Shown: positions 37,870 through 48,009 of the stretch, piece by piece
How positions within the stretch are numbered: position 1 is the first letter of the stretch
How the letters are laid out: each line of letters starts with the position of its first letter
From: Dietzia sp. NCCP-2495
GTDB taxonomy: Bacteria; Actinomycetota; Actinomycetes; Mycobacteriales; Mycobacteriaceae
Assembly: GCF_026011735.1 (NCBI RefSeq)
Contig: NZ_BRVN01000013.1
Coordinates: forward strand, 17,656-81,655
Direction of reading: 5' to 3'
DNA length: 64,000 nucleotides
The notes under the pieces: model-generated
Database searches by the model: none
What the model was told of the DNA's origin: nothing
Seen by the model: only the letters and a program-made list of their open reading frames with translations
Made by a program: the position numbers and the translations under genes

Positions 37870-39697
37870 TCCCGGAGCGGTCCCGGGCACGCAGGATCAG
37901 ACCGCAGCACCCGCCGCTACGCCGGCCGCGGGGGGATCTCTGCGTGCCTGGCAGCGCACCGCACTGCGCAAGTACCTCATGGCACGGCCCAAGGACTTCC
38001 TCGCCGTGGCGACGCCCGGTGCAGGAAAGACGACCTTCGGACTCCGCGTAGCGAGCGAGCTGCTCGCGGACCGGACCATCGACACGATCACAGTCGTGGC
38101 ACCGACCGAGCACCTCAAGTATCAGTGGGCTGCCTCGGCTGCACGCAACGGCATCCTCCTCGACCCCGAGTACTCGAACTCCTCCGGCGCCCTGCCGCCC
38201 GAGTTCCACGGCGTGGTGGTGACCTACGCGCAGGTCGCTGCGCACCCGTTCAAACACCGCCAGCGCACGGCGTCGCGGCGCACACTGGTCGTCCTCGACG
38301 AGATCCATCACGGCGGAGACGCGAAGAGCTGGGGTGACGCGATCCGGGAGGCGTTCGAGGACGCCGAGCGTCGTCTCGCGTTGACGGGAACCCCGTTCCG
38401 GTCCGACGACAGCCCGATCCCGTTCGTCACGTACGAACCCGACGGGCAGGGGCACCAGCGCTCGAAGGCTGATCACACGTACGGCTACGCCGACGCGCTG
38501 GCCGACGGTGTCGTGCGGCCGGTCGTGTTCCTCGCCTACTCGGGCGAGGCCCGGTGGCGTACCAACGCGGGCGAAGAGTTTTCCGCGCGCCTCGGTGAAC
38601 CGCTCAGTGCCGACCAGACGTCACGCGCGTGGCGGGTCGCCCTCGACCCCCACGGTGACTGGATGCCCGCGGTCCTGCAGGCCGCCCACACTCGGCTCCG
38701 TCAGGTCCGGGCCGGGGGAGTGCCGGACGCCGGCGGACTGGTGATCGCCACCGACCAGGAGCGCGCCCGCGAGTACGCCGCACTGCTGACCGAGATCAGT
38801 GGCACGGCCCCGACCGTCGTCCTGTCCGACGACCCGACCGCATCGAGCCGGATCGACGCCTTCTCGGAGTCGGACGACGAGTGGATGGTCGCCGTGCGCA
38901 TGGTGTCCGAGGGCGTCGACGTGCCCCGCCTGAGCGTGGGCGTGTACGCGACGAGCGCCTCGACGCCGCTGTACTTCGCGCAGGCGATCGGCCGCTTCGT
39001 CCGCTCGCGACGCCCGGGCGAGACCGCGTCGGTGTTCCTGCCGTCCGTCCCCGTGCTGCTGGACCTGGCCTCGAAGATGGAGGCCCAGCGCGACCACGTC
39101 CTGGGGAAGCCGCACCGCGAGGAGTCGCTGGAGGACCAGCTCCTCGCGCAGGCGAATCAGCAACAGGACGAGAAGACCGACGACGACGAGGACGGCGGCT
39201 ACATCTCGCTGGGCGCCGACGCCGAACTCGACCAGATCGTGTACGAGGGATCCTCGTACGGCACCGCGACGTTCGCCGGAAGTGAGGAGGAGGCCGACTA
39301 CATCGGGCTTCCCGGTCTCCTGGGTGCGGATGACGTGAAGGCGCTCCTCCGCCAGCGTGAGAAGGAGCAGGTCAAGCACCGCTCCGCATCACACGCGTCC
39401 GGGACGGGCCAGGTGGCCGTGGTGGGCGCCGATCCCGCGATGGCCGGGACCACGCTGCCCGGCAACTCCAGCGGGCCCGGAGCGAATGCCGGCGCCGCCG
39501 AGCGCGTGGCCACGGCGGCCGAGCTCAAGGATCTGCGCCGGCAGCTCAACACACTGGTGTCGGTGTACTCGGGACGACTCGGCAAATCGCACGGGGCGAT
39601 CCACTCACAGCTGCGTAACGCCTGTGGCGGTCCTCCGGTGCCGATGGCGTCGGCCGACCAGATCCGGGAGCGCATCTCCACGCTTCGTTCGTGGTGA
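37862..39697 (+). CDS. superfamily 2 DExH helicase (RadD/XPB-like)
   Basis: A 611-aa SF2 helicase: LRAWQRTALRKYL (Q-like region), Walker A ATPGAGKTTFGLRVA, DExH box LDEIHHGGD, LALTGTPFRSDD (motif III), RMVSEGVDVPRLSVGVYATS and QAIGRFVRSRR (motif VI). The C-terminal ~170 residues are acidic, with DEKTDDDEDGGY, and hold a helix near the end (ELKDLRRQLNTLVSVYSGRL) in the accessory domain of this actinobacterial group. DNA or RNA unwinding in repair is expected by family. The GTG at 37862 overlaps the DUF3039 stop. Confidence 0.88.
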   Translation: MSSPGAVPGTQDQTAAPAATPAAGGSLRAWQRTALRKYLMARPKDFLAVATPGAGKTTFGLRVASELLADRTIDTITVVAPTEHLKYQWAASAARNGILLDPEYSNSSGALPPEFHGVVVTYAQVAAHPFKHRQRTASRRTLVVLDEIHHGGDAKSWGDAIREAFEDAERRLALTGTPFRSDDSPIPFVTYEPDGQGHQRSKADHTYGYADALADGVVRPVVFLAYSGEARWRTNAGEEFSARLGEPLSADQTSRAWRVALDPHGDWMPAVLQAAHTRLRQVRAGGVPDAGGLVIATDQERAREYAALLTEISGTAPTVVLSDDPTASSRIDAFSESDDEWMVAVRMVSEGVDVPRLSVGVYATSASTPLYFAQAIGRFVRSRRPGETASVFLPSVPVLLDLASKMEAQRDHVLGKPHREESLEDQLLAQANQQQDEKTDDDEDGGYISLGADAELDQIVYEGSSYGTATFAGSEEEADYIGLPGLLGADDVKALLRQREKEQVKHRSASHASGTGQVAVVGADPAMAGTTLPGNSSGPGANAGAAERVATAAELKDLRRQLNTLVSVYSGRLGKSHGAIHSQLRNACGGPPVPMASADQIRERISTLRSW

Positions 39698-39740
39698 GGG
39701 AGCGCCGATTCACCACCGACAAGAGACGACCCACGCAAGG

Positions 39741-39785
39741 ACGACCCACGCCGCGCATCCGGTCTCGGATGGCGGCGTGGGTCGT
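39741..39785. terminator. bidirectional hairpin terminator (helicase / sigA)
   Basis: A perfect 14-bp stem, ACGACCCACGCCGC (39741-39754) with GCGGCGTGGGTCGT (39772-39785), is extended inward by CATCC/GGATG. It lies between the convergent helicase and sigA genes. Confidence 0.88.
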
Positions 39786-39824
39786 TAGTCCAGTCCTGAC
39801 TCGTATGTGAGCCGAGGCGTTCTA

Positions 39825-41231
<1,407 letters not shown>

Positions 41232-41411
41232 AAACGCCCCTTCACAACCGAAAGCTGAACTGGATACGAGGATCGGTGCCGCGTTTCGGTGCAGACACTT
41301 GAGCCGTCCGCCTCGCGGTACCGGGCCCGTCCCCGGCCGGTACGTGATCCCGGCCTGCGCCATTGTAACGATGATCCGGCCCGAGGGTCGCATCCGGCGG
41401 GGTTGATCCGG

Positions 41412-42350
41412 TCAGTTCGTACTAGAGGGCAGCACGTCGCCGAGGTCCAAGAGACCGGCGTGTGCAGCGGCGTACAGCGCGGCACCGATGATCCCGGCGT
41501 CGTTGAGTCGCACTGCCGCGCGCACGGGCGTGCGGTTGTCCAGGAGCGGGAACCACTCGTCGGCCGCCTCGCTGACCCCGCCGCCGAGGACGAACACGCG
41601 CGGCCACAGCAGGTCCTCGATGGTGCGCAGCACGTTGGAGACGTGGGGTGTCCACTCGGCGAAGCTCAGCCCGTCACGGGCCCTGACCGAGGCCGACGCG
41701 AGGCGTTCGGCCTCGTCGACGACGGACCCCGAGATGTCCCGGACCAGGACGTGCCCGAACTCGGTGTTGGGGATCAACCGGCCGTCCATGATGAGCGCCG
41801 AGCCGATCCCGGTGCCCAGGGTGAGAAGTATCACGAGGCCCTCGACACCCTCTGCGGCACCGTAGTGGACCTCGGTGAGGCCCGCCGCGTCCGCGTCGTT
41901 GAGGACCACGACGTCCCGTCCCGGCAGGTGTCGAGCGAAGAGGTCGACCACATCACACCCGATCCACGCGTCGTCGATGTTGGGTGCGATCCGGGCCACG
42001 CCCTGGTGGATGACGCTGGGGAGTGCCACGCCCACCGGGCCGTCCCAGCCGAACGCCTCGACCTGGTCCCGGAGTACCCCGGCGACCGCGTCCGGGGTCG
42101 AGGGTTGCGGCGTGGGCGTGTACGTCCGCTCGCCGAGCATCTCCCCGGTGACCAGGTCCACACGGCCGACCTTGATGCCGGTCCCACCCACGTCCACTCC
42201 TAGTCCGATGGTGGCGGGTCCGGAGTTCGGCTCTGCAGAGGTGAAGGTCGGCTCTGCCGAGGTGGTGGTGGACTCTGCCCGGGTGGTGGTCGACCGAGCG
42301 GAGTCGGTGTCCGACCGGGAGGAGGCGGCGGATGTGGGGGTGGTGGCCAA
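41412..42350 (-). CDS. ppgK: polyphosphate glucokinase (ROK family)
   Basis: A 312-aa kinase that phosphorylates glucose with polyphosphate or ATP. It has the phosphate loop LGVDVGGTGIKVGRVD (~49-64), LNDADAAGLTEV with the catalytic Asp, LLTLGTGIGSAL, and TEFGH. An unusual Ser/Thr/Ala-rich leader of ~45 residues precedes the domain. No ATG or GTG lies before the domain, so the start is TTG 42350, with GGAGC upstream. The hairpin-free 180-bp gap to sigA probably contains the sigA promoter on the other side. Neighbour suhB is divergent. Confidence 0.92.
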   Translation of the reverse strand: MATTPTSAASSRSDTDSARSTTTRAESTTTSAEPTFTSAEPNSGPATIGLGVDVGGTGIKVGRVDLVTGEMLGERTYTPTPQPSTPDAVAGVLRDQVEAFGWDGPVGVALPSVIHQGVARIAPNIDDAWIGCDVVDLFARHLPGRDVVVLNDADAAGLTEVHYGAAEGVEGLVILLTLGTGIGSALIMDGRLIPNTEFGHVLVRDISGSVVDEAERLASASVRARDGLSFAEWTPHVSNVLRTIEDLLWPRVFVLGGGVSEAADEWFPLLDNRTPVRAAVRLNDAGIIGAALYAAAHAGLLDLGDVLPSSTN

Positions 42351-42582
42351 GATGTGCTCCAGGGGAACCGGCCTTCACGGCCGACGACGGTGACGGAGGT
42401 GGTTGGCACCCGGGGGTACGGGGCACGATGGACGGTGGTCGCCCGACCGCAAGGGTATCCGCGCGCAGGGGAGACGAGCCCCGGAACCTGTGACGACGAC
42501 GATGTGCGCGGGCACGTCGACGCGGTGCCGGATGCACGGTGACGTGTCGGGCGGACGAAGGTGACGGGATGCGAGAGACGGG

Positions 42583-43458
42583 ATGAGCGACATGGAGACG
42601 GATGCTGGGAACGCGGGAGACGGGCCGGGACCGGAGACCGTGGACGGGCTCCGAGCAGTGGCCGACACGCTGGCGTGCTCCGGAGGGGACGTGGCCAGGC
42701 GGATGCTCGCCGAGCTCGCCGCCCCCGGACTGGGAGCACGGTCCAAGAGCTCAGCCACCGACCCCGTCACCGTCGTCGACACCTCGGTGGAGGACCATCT
42801 CCGCCGTGAACTCGCCGCGCACCGGCCGGACGACCGGATGCTGGGGGAGGAGTCCGGGGAAACGGGCGGCGCGACGGAGGCGGCCCCCAGTGCGGACGGC
42901 CGGGTGCGCTGGATCGTCGACCCCGTCGACGGGACCGTGAACCTCTTGTACGGCATCCCGTTCACCGCCGTCTCCATCGCCGCGGAACTCGACGGCGTCG
43001 TCGTCGCCGGGGCGGTCCACAACATCGTCACCCGCGAGACCTGGACGGCCGCGCGCGGCCGGGGAGCCACGCTCCGGGATGCGGACGGCACCGTCACCAC
43101 CCTTGACGTCTCCGGCTGCGACGAGCTGGCGCTCGCGCTCGTGGGGACCGGATTCGCCTACGACTCGGCGGTACGCGCGGAACAGGGGCGAGTAGCGGCA
43201 GACCTGTTGCCCCGCGTCCGCGACATCCGACGGTGCGGTTCGGCGGCACTGGACCTGTGCATGCTCGCCACCGGACGACTCGACGCCTACTACGAGCGGT
43301 GTCTCAAGCCCTGGGACCACGCGGCAGGGGCGTTGATCGCCGAGGAAGCGGGCGCCGTCGTGGCGCCCTCCTACGACGACGCGGTTCCCACGGTCGCGGC
43401 CGCCCCCGGAGTGGCGCGCGAATTCCGAGAGGCGCTGGAGAGTTGCGGGGCGCTCTAG
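42583..43458 (+). CDS. suhB: inositol monophosphatase family protein
   Basis: A 291-aa Mg2+-dependent phosphatase with all metal motifs: GEES (~87-90), DPVDGTVN (~111-118, inositol phosphatase signature) and WDHAAGALIAEEAGA at the C-terminal site. It should release inositol from inositol-1-phosphate for phosphatidylinositol and mycothiol, both important in this order. The first ~20 residues are a disordered leader; ATG 42583. Its stop TAG and that of the convergent cei gene share the palindrome CTAG (43455-43458). Confidence 0.93.
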   Translation: MSDMETDAGNAGDGPGPETVDGLRAVADTLACSGGDVARRMLAELAAPGLGARSKSSATDPVTVVDTSVEDHLRRELAAHRPDDRMLGEESGETGGATEAAPSADGRVRWIVDPVDGTVNLLYGIPFTAVSIAAELDGVVVAGAVHNIVTRETWTAARGRGATLRDADGTVTTLDVSGCDELALALVGTGFAYDSAVRAEQGRVAADLLPRVRDIRRCGSAALDLCMLATGRLDAYYERCLKPWDHAAGALIAEEAGAVVAPSYDDAVPTVAAAPGVAREFREALESCGAL

Positions 43459-44093
43459 CAGCTGACCGACCGCGCGCTCTCCACCACGCTGGAGATGGGC
43501 TGGCGGCCGACCTTGAGCTCGTCGAGCGCGCTGACCGAGGACACGGTGTCAGACAGTCGCGAGAACGTCGTGCCCAGGACCAGGTCCACAGTGTCGTCCC
43601 CGCGCCCGTCCGCGACGAGCTCCATGCACGGCGCCGCAAGCGAGAGGGACCGGGCACTCGCCTGACCGGACTCGCCGTAGCGGATCTGGCCGTGACACTC
43701 GAGTGACTGGCCGTAGATCGGGTCGTTGCCCGTGGCGTCCGCGCCGGCTGCCTGGAACCCCCGCTCGGCCAGCTGGGCGGCCACGGCACCCGCCTGGCCG
43801 CTCTGACCGTTGCCGTTGAGGACCCGGATCCGCGTGGCCTCCAGGACTGCGGGTTCCACCGAGTCGAGCGCGTCGACCTCCTGCGCCTCGAGGCCAGCCT
43901 CCGTCGCGGTGGCCGGGACCGGGCACGCCACCGCCTGCGTCGCCACGTCGTCGCCCTCCAGCGCCAGGGCCCAGACGATGCCGCCGAGAAGGACCACCGC
44001 CACCACGAAGATCACGTACGGAGAGCGGAGACGGGCCATCCCCCGAGAGGGGGTCGGGCTCGGAATGGTTTGGGTGCTGAGGTGGGCGACCAT
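43455..44093 (-). CDS. cei: membrane protein with LytR_C domain (Cei, Rv2700-like)
   Basis: A 212-aa protein with a cytoplasmic basic tail, one membrane helix (~25-44, YVIFVVAVVLLGGIVWALAL) and an outside LytR-C domain (~75-150, beginning ATRIRVLNGNGQSGQAG and AAQLAERGFQAAG). Several Cys residues in the exported part (VACPVP, LECHG, APCMEL, SVSC) may pair. In M. tuberculosis the homologue is needed for envelope integrity. ATG 44093 is chosen because AGGAAGG lies 6 bp upstream. Divergent from the DUF4193 gene. Confidence 0.86.
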   Translation of the reverse strand: MVAHLSTQTIPSPTPSRGMARLRSPYVIFVVAVVLLGGIVWALALEGDDVATQAVACPVPATATEAGLEAQEVDALDSVEPAVLEATRIRVLNGNGQSGQAGAVAAQLAERGFQAAGADATGNDPIYGQSLECHGQIRYGESGQASARSLSLAAPCMELVADGRGDDTVDLVLGTTFSRLSDTVSSVSALDELKVGRQPISSVVESARSVSC

Positions 44094-44296
44094 CAGGGGC
44101 CTTCCTGCAGGTGAGCGGTGTAAGGGCACGGAAGGGCCCTCGGCCAACACTGTAAACGGCGGGGGCGCCGGGCCGGTGTTGGGACACGGGCAGTCGACGA
44201 CGGATGAAAATCGGTGGGGATTCCGTTACTATGCGTGCGCCGGTCGACCACGACCGATGAGCGCACACCTGACTCGGACCCGCAGAAAAGAGACTC

Positions 44297-44599
44297 ATGG
44301 CAACCGACTACGACGCACCCCGCCGGACCGAGGCGGACGAGCTCTCCGGCGATTCGCTGGAAGAGCTCAAGGCCCGACGTGCCGAGGGTGCGACCGGTGA
44401 GGTCGACGTGGACGAGACCGACACCGCCGAATCCTATGAGCTCCCGGGCGCCGACCTGTCCGGAGAGGAACTGACGGTCAGCGTCGTGCCGGAGCAGGAC
44501 AACGAGTTCACCTGCGGTGAGTGCTTCCTCGTCCATCACCGCAGCCGTTACGCCGAGGAGCGGGACGGCCTGCCGATCTGCGTGGACTGCGCGGGCTGA
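44297..44599 (+). CDS. DUF4193 family protein
   Basis: A 100-aa acidic protein with the family pattern APRRTEADELSGDSLEELKA at its N-terminus, then an acidic linker and a C-terminal zinc-ribbon with CGECFLVHHRSRYAEE and CVDC. It corresponds to Rv2699c by sequence and place. The four-Cys site suggests zinc binding; it may be an RNA polymerase or nucleic-acid partner, but this is not shown. ATG 44297. The transcript ends at the hairpin at 44611-44638. Confidence 0.92.
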   Translation: MATDYDAPRRTEADELSGDSLEELKARRAEGATGEVDVDETDTAESYELPGADLSGEELTVSVVPEQDNEFTCGECFLVHHRSRYAEERDGLPICVDCAG

Positions 44600-44610
44600 C
44601 CGGACGCAGA

Positions 44611-44638
44611 CGCCCGGTCCCCTGACAGGGGCCGGGCG
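44611..44638. terminator. bidirectional hairpin terminator (DUF4193 / DUF3093)
   Basis: CGCCCGG-T-CCCC (44611-44622) pairs with GGGG-CCGGGCG (44628-44638) around TGACA with one bulged T. It separates convergent genes. Confidence 0.85.
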
Positions 44639-44669
44639 CCGAAATACCGCGCATCCCGCGCGGCGTGGG

Positions 44670-45176
44670 TCAGACGTAGCGGTTGTCCGGGAGCGCGGCC
44701 GCGAGTCCCTCGGGATCGCGCGTGCTGATCAACCAGTACGGAGTGGGATCCATCGGGTCGTCCAACACGACGATCACCATCGTGCGGATGTACCCGCGGT
44801 GCACGACGAACGCCTCCGGATCGAGCTGGCGACCCATCGCCGCCTGCTTGGCGGTCGCCGGGACCACCGCGGTACGCGAGATCGCGTCGAAGGGGAGCCG
44901 GGCGTTACCCGCGTACAGGGTGCCGCCCCCCTGGCCGTCGGACTCCACCTCGATCTTCTCGCGGCTGACGGTGACGAACAGCCAGGCGAAGAGGACCGGG
45001 ATCACGACGACCAGCACCCACATCCACCACCGGGCGCCGATCATGACGCACAGCGCGACCACCACTGCGGTGACCGCGATCAGCGCGATCCACCACCACA
45101 GGGGAACGCGCAGTGTCTCCGAGTGAACCGGACGAGGAGAGCGGTCGCGGTGCGGGCGTAGATCTTCTTCGGTCAC
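44670..45176 (-). CDS. DUF3093 family membrane protein
   Basis: A 168-aa protein with two adjacent membrane helices (~26-43 and ~47-67: WWWIALIAVTAVVVALCVMI, WMWVLVVVIPVLFAWLFVTV) and a soluble beta-rich domain with GNARLPFDAISRTAVVP and YIRTMVIVVLDDP, ending STRDPEGLAAAL. It matches Rv2698. The GTG at 45176 is 7 bp after a TAGTCT box, which points to a leaderless start; ATG 45206 would add ten residues. Divergent from dut with a 53-bp gap. Confidence 0.87.
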   Translation of the reverse strand: MTEEDLRPHRDRSPRPVHSETLRVPLWWWIALIAVTAVVVALCVMIGARWWMWVLVVVIPVLFAWLFVTVSREKIEVESDGQGGGTLYAGNARLPFDAISRTAVVPATAKQAAMGRQLDPEAFVVHRGYIRTMVIVVLDDPMDPTPYWLISTRDPEGLAAALPDNRYV

Positions 45177-45183
45177 ACCGGTA

Positions 45184-45189
45184 AGACTA
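45184..45189 (-). promoter_or_regulatory. -10 box for leaderless DUF3093 mRNA
   Basis: Minus-strand TAGTCT ends 7 bases before GTG 45176; no Shine-Dalgarno is seen, so transcription probably starts at the start codon. Confidence 0.45.
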
Positions 45190-45229
45190 TCGACTATCCG
45201 GGACACTGCCGGTAGGAGGGCATCGATAC

Positions 45230-45709
45230 ATGAACCACAGCACGCACACCCCCGCGACAGGACCCGCGCTGCGCCTACAGCGACTCGACCCGGACCTGCC
45301 GTTGCCCGTACGCGCGCATCCGACCGATGCCGGACTCGACCTCCACGCCGCCGGTGACTGTGAGCTGGAGCCGGGCCGGCGCGCCCTGGTGGGAACAGGT
45401 GTGGCTATCGGGTTGCCCCCGGGATATGTGGGGCTGGTCCATCCGCGTTCAGGACTGGCCGCCCGAGCCGGCCTGTCGATCGTCAACGCACCGGGCACGA
45501 TCGACGCCGCCTATCGCGGCGAGATCAAGGTCAACCTCATCAACCTCGACCCGGACGAGACAGTGCGCATCACGCGCGGAGACCGGATCGCGCAGTTGCT
45601 GATCCAGAAGGTCGAACTCTGGGATGTCGTCGAGGTCGACACACTGGACGAGACCGAGCGCGGTGCCGGCGGGCACGGCTCGACGGGCGGTCACGCTCGG
45701 CTGACCTGA
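45230..45709 (+). CDS. dut: deoxyuridine 5'-triphosphate nucleotidohydrolase
   Basis: A 159-aa trimeric dUTPase that cuts dUTP to dUMP, keeping uracil out of DNA. All five motifs are visible: DAGLDLHA (1), [11 protein letters not shown] (2), [15 protein letters not shown] (3), [11 protein letters not shown] (4) and [10 protein letters not shown] (5, where His replaces the usual Phe before GSTG). ATG 45230 with AGGAGGG upstream. The next gene, DUF3710, begins 70 bp on and is probably co-transcribed. Confidence 0.96.
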   Translation: MNHSTHTPATGPALRLQRLDPDLPLPVRAHPTDAGLDLHAAGDCELEPGRRALVGTGVAIGLPPGYVGLVHPRSGLAARAGLSIVNAPGTIDAAYRGEIKVNLINLDPDETVRITRGDRIAQLLIQKVELWDVVEVDTLDETERGAGGHGSTGGHARLT

Positions 45710-45779
45710 CCGGAGGTGGCGGCGTTGGGTAGCGTCGTCCGGGACGGTCCCACACGGGACCGACGCGCACGGGGAGAGG

Positions 45780-46733
45780 ATGTCCACGATGTTCGGACGG
45801 AAGAAGCGATCGAGCGAGGCTCGTGATGCGGCGGTCGCCGCGGAGGCCACGCCTGAGGTCCCGCAGGCGGACGGGCCCCATGACCGCTCGGAGATCAGTG
45901 ACGTCCCCGGCTACTACACCGACCTCGGGTTCGGGCACATCGACCTCGGCGCCATGGTGATCGGCGTCCCCAAGGGACGCGATCTCAACGTGGCGATGGA
46001 CCCCAATGGGCAGCCGGAGTTCCACGTCGTGAGCACGGTGTCGCGCGTGATCCCCCGGGTGTTCGCCGCCCCGAAGTCCGCGGGACAGTGGCGCACGATG
46101 GTCGCGGACATGCGTGAGCAGCTCGAAAAGCAGGGCGGCGACGTGTCCGTGGTCGACGGACCCTGGGGGCGCGAACTCGTCGCCGAGATGCCGGGCGCGG
46201 TCTTCCGTGCCATCGGCGTCGACGGACACCGGTGGACGGCCGAGGTGCGGATCATGGCGGTCCCGGACAACGCCGAGCAGGCTGCCGAGGAGGGCCGGGA
46301 CGTGTTCAGGCACCTGCTGGTCAACCGGGGTACCGCGCCGATGCCCGTCCGCGAGCAGTTGGCTCTGACCATTCCGGAGGAGATCCAGACGGCGATCACC
46401 AAGGCGCAGTCGCAGCTCGCAGCCCAGCAGCAGGCGCAGGCATATCAACAGCAGATGGCGGCCGGTCAGCAACAGGGCGTCACCGGCGTCCCGCCGCAGA
46501 CGGTCCAGAGTCGCCCCGGTCAGGTTCCCGGCGGGGGACAGGGCCCGGCGGCCCAGACCCCACCGCAGGGCACCCAGGCGCCGCAGCAGTCCCCACAGGC
46601 CTCAACACAGGCCCCACAGGCGGCACCTCAGGCCTCACAGACTGCACCACAGGCCGCGCAGGCTCCGGATCGGTCGCCCGCACCGCGCCGTGACGGCAGT
46701 GCGATGGATCGCCTCCGCGACGACGACATCTGA
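45780..46733 (+). CDS. DUF3710 family protein
   Basis: A 317-aa protein (Rv2696c-like). Residues ~45-200 form the conserved domain: YTDLGFGHIDLGAMVIGVPK, FHVVSTVSRVIPRVFAAPKS, DGPWGRELVAEMPG and RHLLVNRGTAPMPVREQL. From ~215 to 300 there is a Gln/Ala/Pro low-complexity tail with QAPQ and QAAPQAS repeats. ATG 45780 follows GGGGAGAGG; ATG 45789 is possible. Function unknown, but the gene always sits near dut and an OB-fold gene in this order. Confidence 0.87.
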   Translation: MSTMFGRKKRSSEARDAAVAAEATPEVPQADGPHDRSEISDVPGYYTDLGFGHIDLGAMVIGVPKGRDLNVAMDPNGQPEFHVVSTVSRVIPRVFAAPKSAGQWRTMVADMREQLEKQGGDVSVVDGPWGRELVAEMPGAVFRAIGVDGHRWTAEVRIMAVPDNAEQAAEEGRDVFRHLLVNRGTAPMPVREQLALTIPEEIQTAITKAQSQLAAQQQAQAYQQQMAAGQQQGVTGVPPQTVQSRPGQVPGGGQGPAAQTPPQGTQAPQQSPQASTQAPQAAPQASQTAPQAAQAPDRSPAPRRDGSAMDRLRDDDI

Positions 46734-46758
46734 TTCCTCCGACACAGGCGAAAAGCTG

Positions 46759-47160
46759 ATGCCTTCGTTGAACCGGGTGATCCGGAAACTCTCCGCACAC
46801 CTCACCGATCCCGTCGAGGTGTTGGACGCCGCGGAACTCGCGGGCTGCGTCTCCAGCACCGGATGCGCCCAGGTCAGGGATGTCGTGCGCGGAGACCGCG
46901 TCACGCTCACCGGGCGTGTCCGCACTGTTCTCTCCGGAGGGGCCGAGGACCATCTCGGCGTGACAGCAGAGGTTTTCGACGGCACCGGATCAATCGACGT
47001 GTGCTGGTTGGGACGCCGAGTAATTCCCGGGATCGACACCGGGAGATACATCCGCGTCACCGGTCGTGTCGGAACCCGTGGCGGTCGCCATGTCATGTTC
47101 AACCCGCGCTATGAGCTGCTCGCCGGTCAGCCGCGCCGCACCGTGGAGGGCAAGCGATGA
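46759..47160 (+). CDS. OB-fold nucleic-acid-binding protein
   Basis: A 133-aa protein whose centre (~45-115: GDRVTLTGRVRTVLSG, LGVTAEVFDGTGSIDVCWLG, PGIDTGRYIRVTGRVG, MFNPRYELL) is a typical OB-fold of the tRNA-anticodon/RecG type. It lacks any enzymatic domain. ATG 46759 is the first start after the DUF3710 stop, 25 bp away, with a weak ribosome site. The stop overlaps the DUF3159 start by 4 bp. It probably binds single-stranded DNA or RNA. Confidence 0.86.
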   Translation: MPSLNRVIRKLSAHLTDPVEVLDAAELAGCVSSTGCAQVRDVVRGDRVTLTGRVRTVLSGGAEDHLGVTAEVFDGTGSIDVCWLGRRVIPGIDTGRYIRVTGRVGTRGGRHVMFNPRYELLAGQPRRTVEGKR

Positions 47161-47900
47161 CCGAACCCGAGCAGAAGTCGGGAACGGAGGCCGGTCGTCG
47201 ATCGGCCTTCGGCGATCCCGATGCGTCATTGATCGACCAGATGGGCGGAATCCGGGGACTGGTGTTCTCGTCGATCCCGATCCTGGCCTTCGTCCCCGTC
47301 AACCAGATCTGGGGACTGCAGGTCGCGATCTGGTCGGCACTGGGGGTCGCGGTGGCGATGCTGGTGTACTCGCTAGTTCGCCGGGAGAACCCGCAACCGG
47401 CGATCTCCGGATTCGTCGGCGTCGCGATCTGCGTGTTCATCGCCTGGCGGACCGGCAGTGCCAAGGGATACTTCCTCTACGGGATCCTCACCCAGGCCGC
47501 GTACGCGGCGGCATTCGCCGTGTCCGCGGTGGTCCGGTGGCCCCTCGTGGGGGTGATCTGGGGCTTCCTCGACGGTAAGGGAATGTCGTGGCGGCGAAAC
47601 CCGGCAGCACGACGCTGGTACGCGGTAGCGACTTCGGTGTGGGCGGGGCTGTTCGCTATTCGCGCTGTGCTGCAATACGTGCTCTACCTCAACGACGAGG
47701 TCACCTGGCTCGGGGCGGCCCGGATCGGGATGGGATGGCCGCTGGCGCTGGCAGCCTTCGTCGTGACCGTGTGGGCGGTCCGACGTGCTATGACCCATGA
47801 AGATCACGGTGGCACTGATGCCGGTCCTGTCGCTGACGAGACGACAGGCGACGTGGTCCACACCGAGGCGCAGTCGTCTGAGCGGCCGTCAACTGACTGA
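47157..47900 (+). CDS. DUF3159 family membrane protein
   Basis: A 247-aa integral membrane protein with about five to six hydrophobic segments between residues ~25 and ~215, and charged ends. The opening ASLIDQMGGIRGLVFSSIPI is characteristic of DUF3159. ATG 47157 overlaps the OB-fold stop (ATGA). The topology and the single-gene coupling with an RNA- or DNA-binding OB protein give no clear function. It ends at a perfect hairpin. Confidence 0.87.
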   Translation: MTEPEQKSGTEAGRRSAFGDPDASLIDQMGGIRGLVFSSIPILAFVPVNQIWGLQVAIWSALGVAVAMLVYSLVRRENPQPAISGFVGVAICVFIAWRTGSAKGYFLYGILTQAAYAAAFAVSAVVRWPLVGVIWGFLDGKGMSWRRNPAARRWYAVATSVWAGLFAIRAVLQYVLYLNDEVTWLGAARIGMGWPLALAAFVVTVWAVRRAMTHEDHGGTDAGPVADETTGDVVHTEAQSSERPSTD

Positions 47901-47940
47901 CCGGGCATTGCCACGGCCGTGAAGAGGCGATGCCGATGAG

Positions 47941-47972
47941 AAACCCCGGTGGCCGACAGGCCACCGGGGTTT
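47941..47972. terminator. hairpin terminator after DUF3159
   Basis: AAACCCCGGTGGCC (47941-47954) and GGCCACCGGGGTTT (47959-47972) form a perfect 14-bp stem with a GACA loop and TT on the 3' side. It serves both the DUF3159 transcript and the convergent membrane-protein gene. Confidence 0.92.
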
Positions 47973-48009
47973 CGCGTTGCCGCGTCATAGTTCGACGAGG
48001 CTAAAGAGG

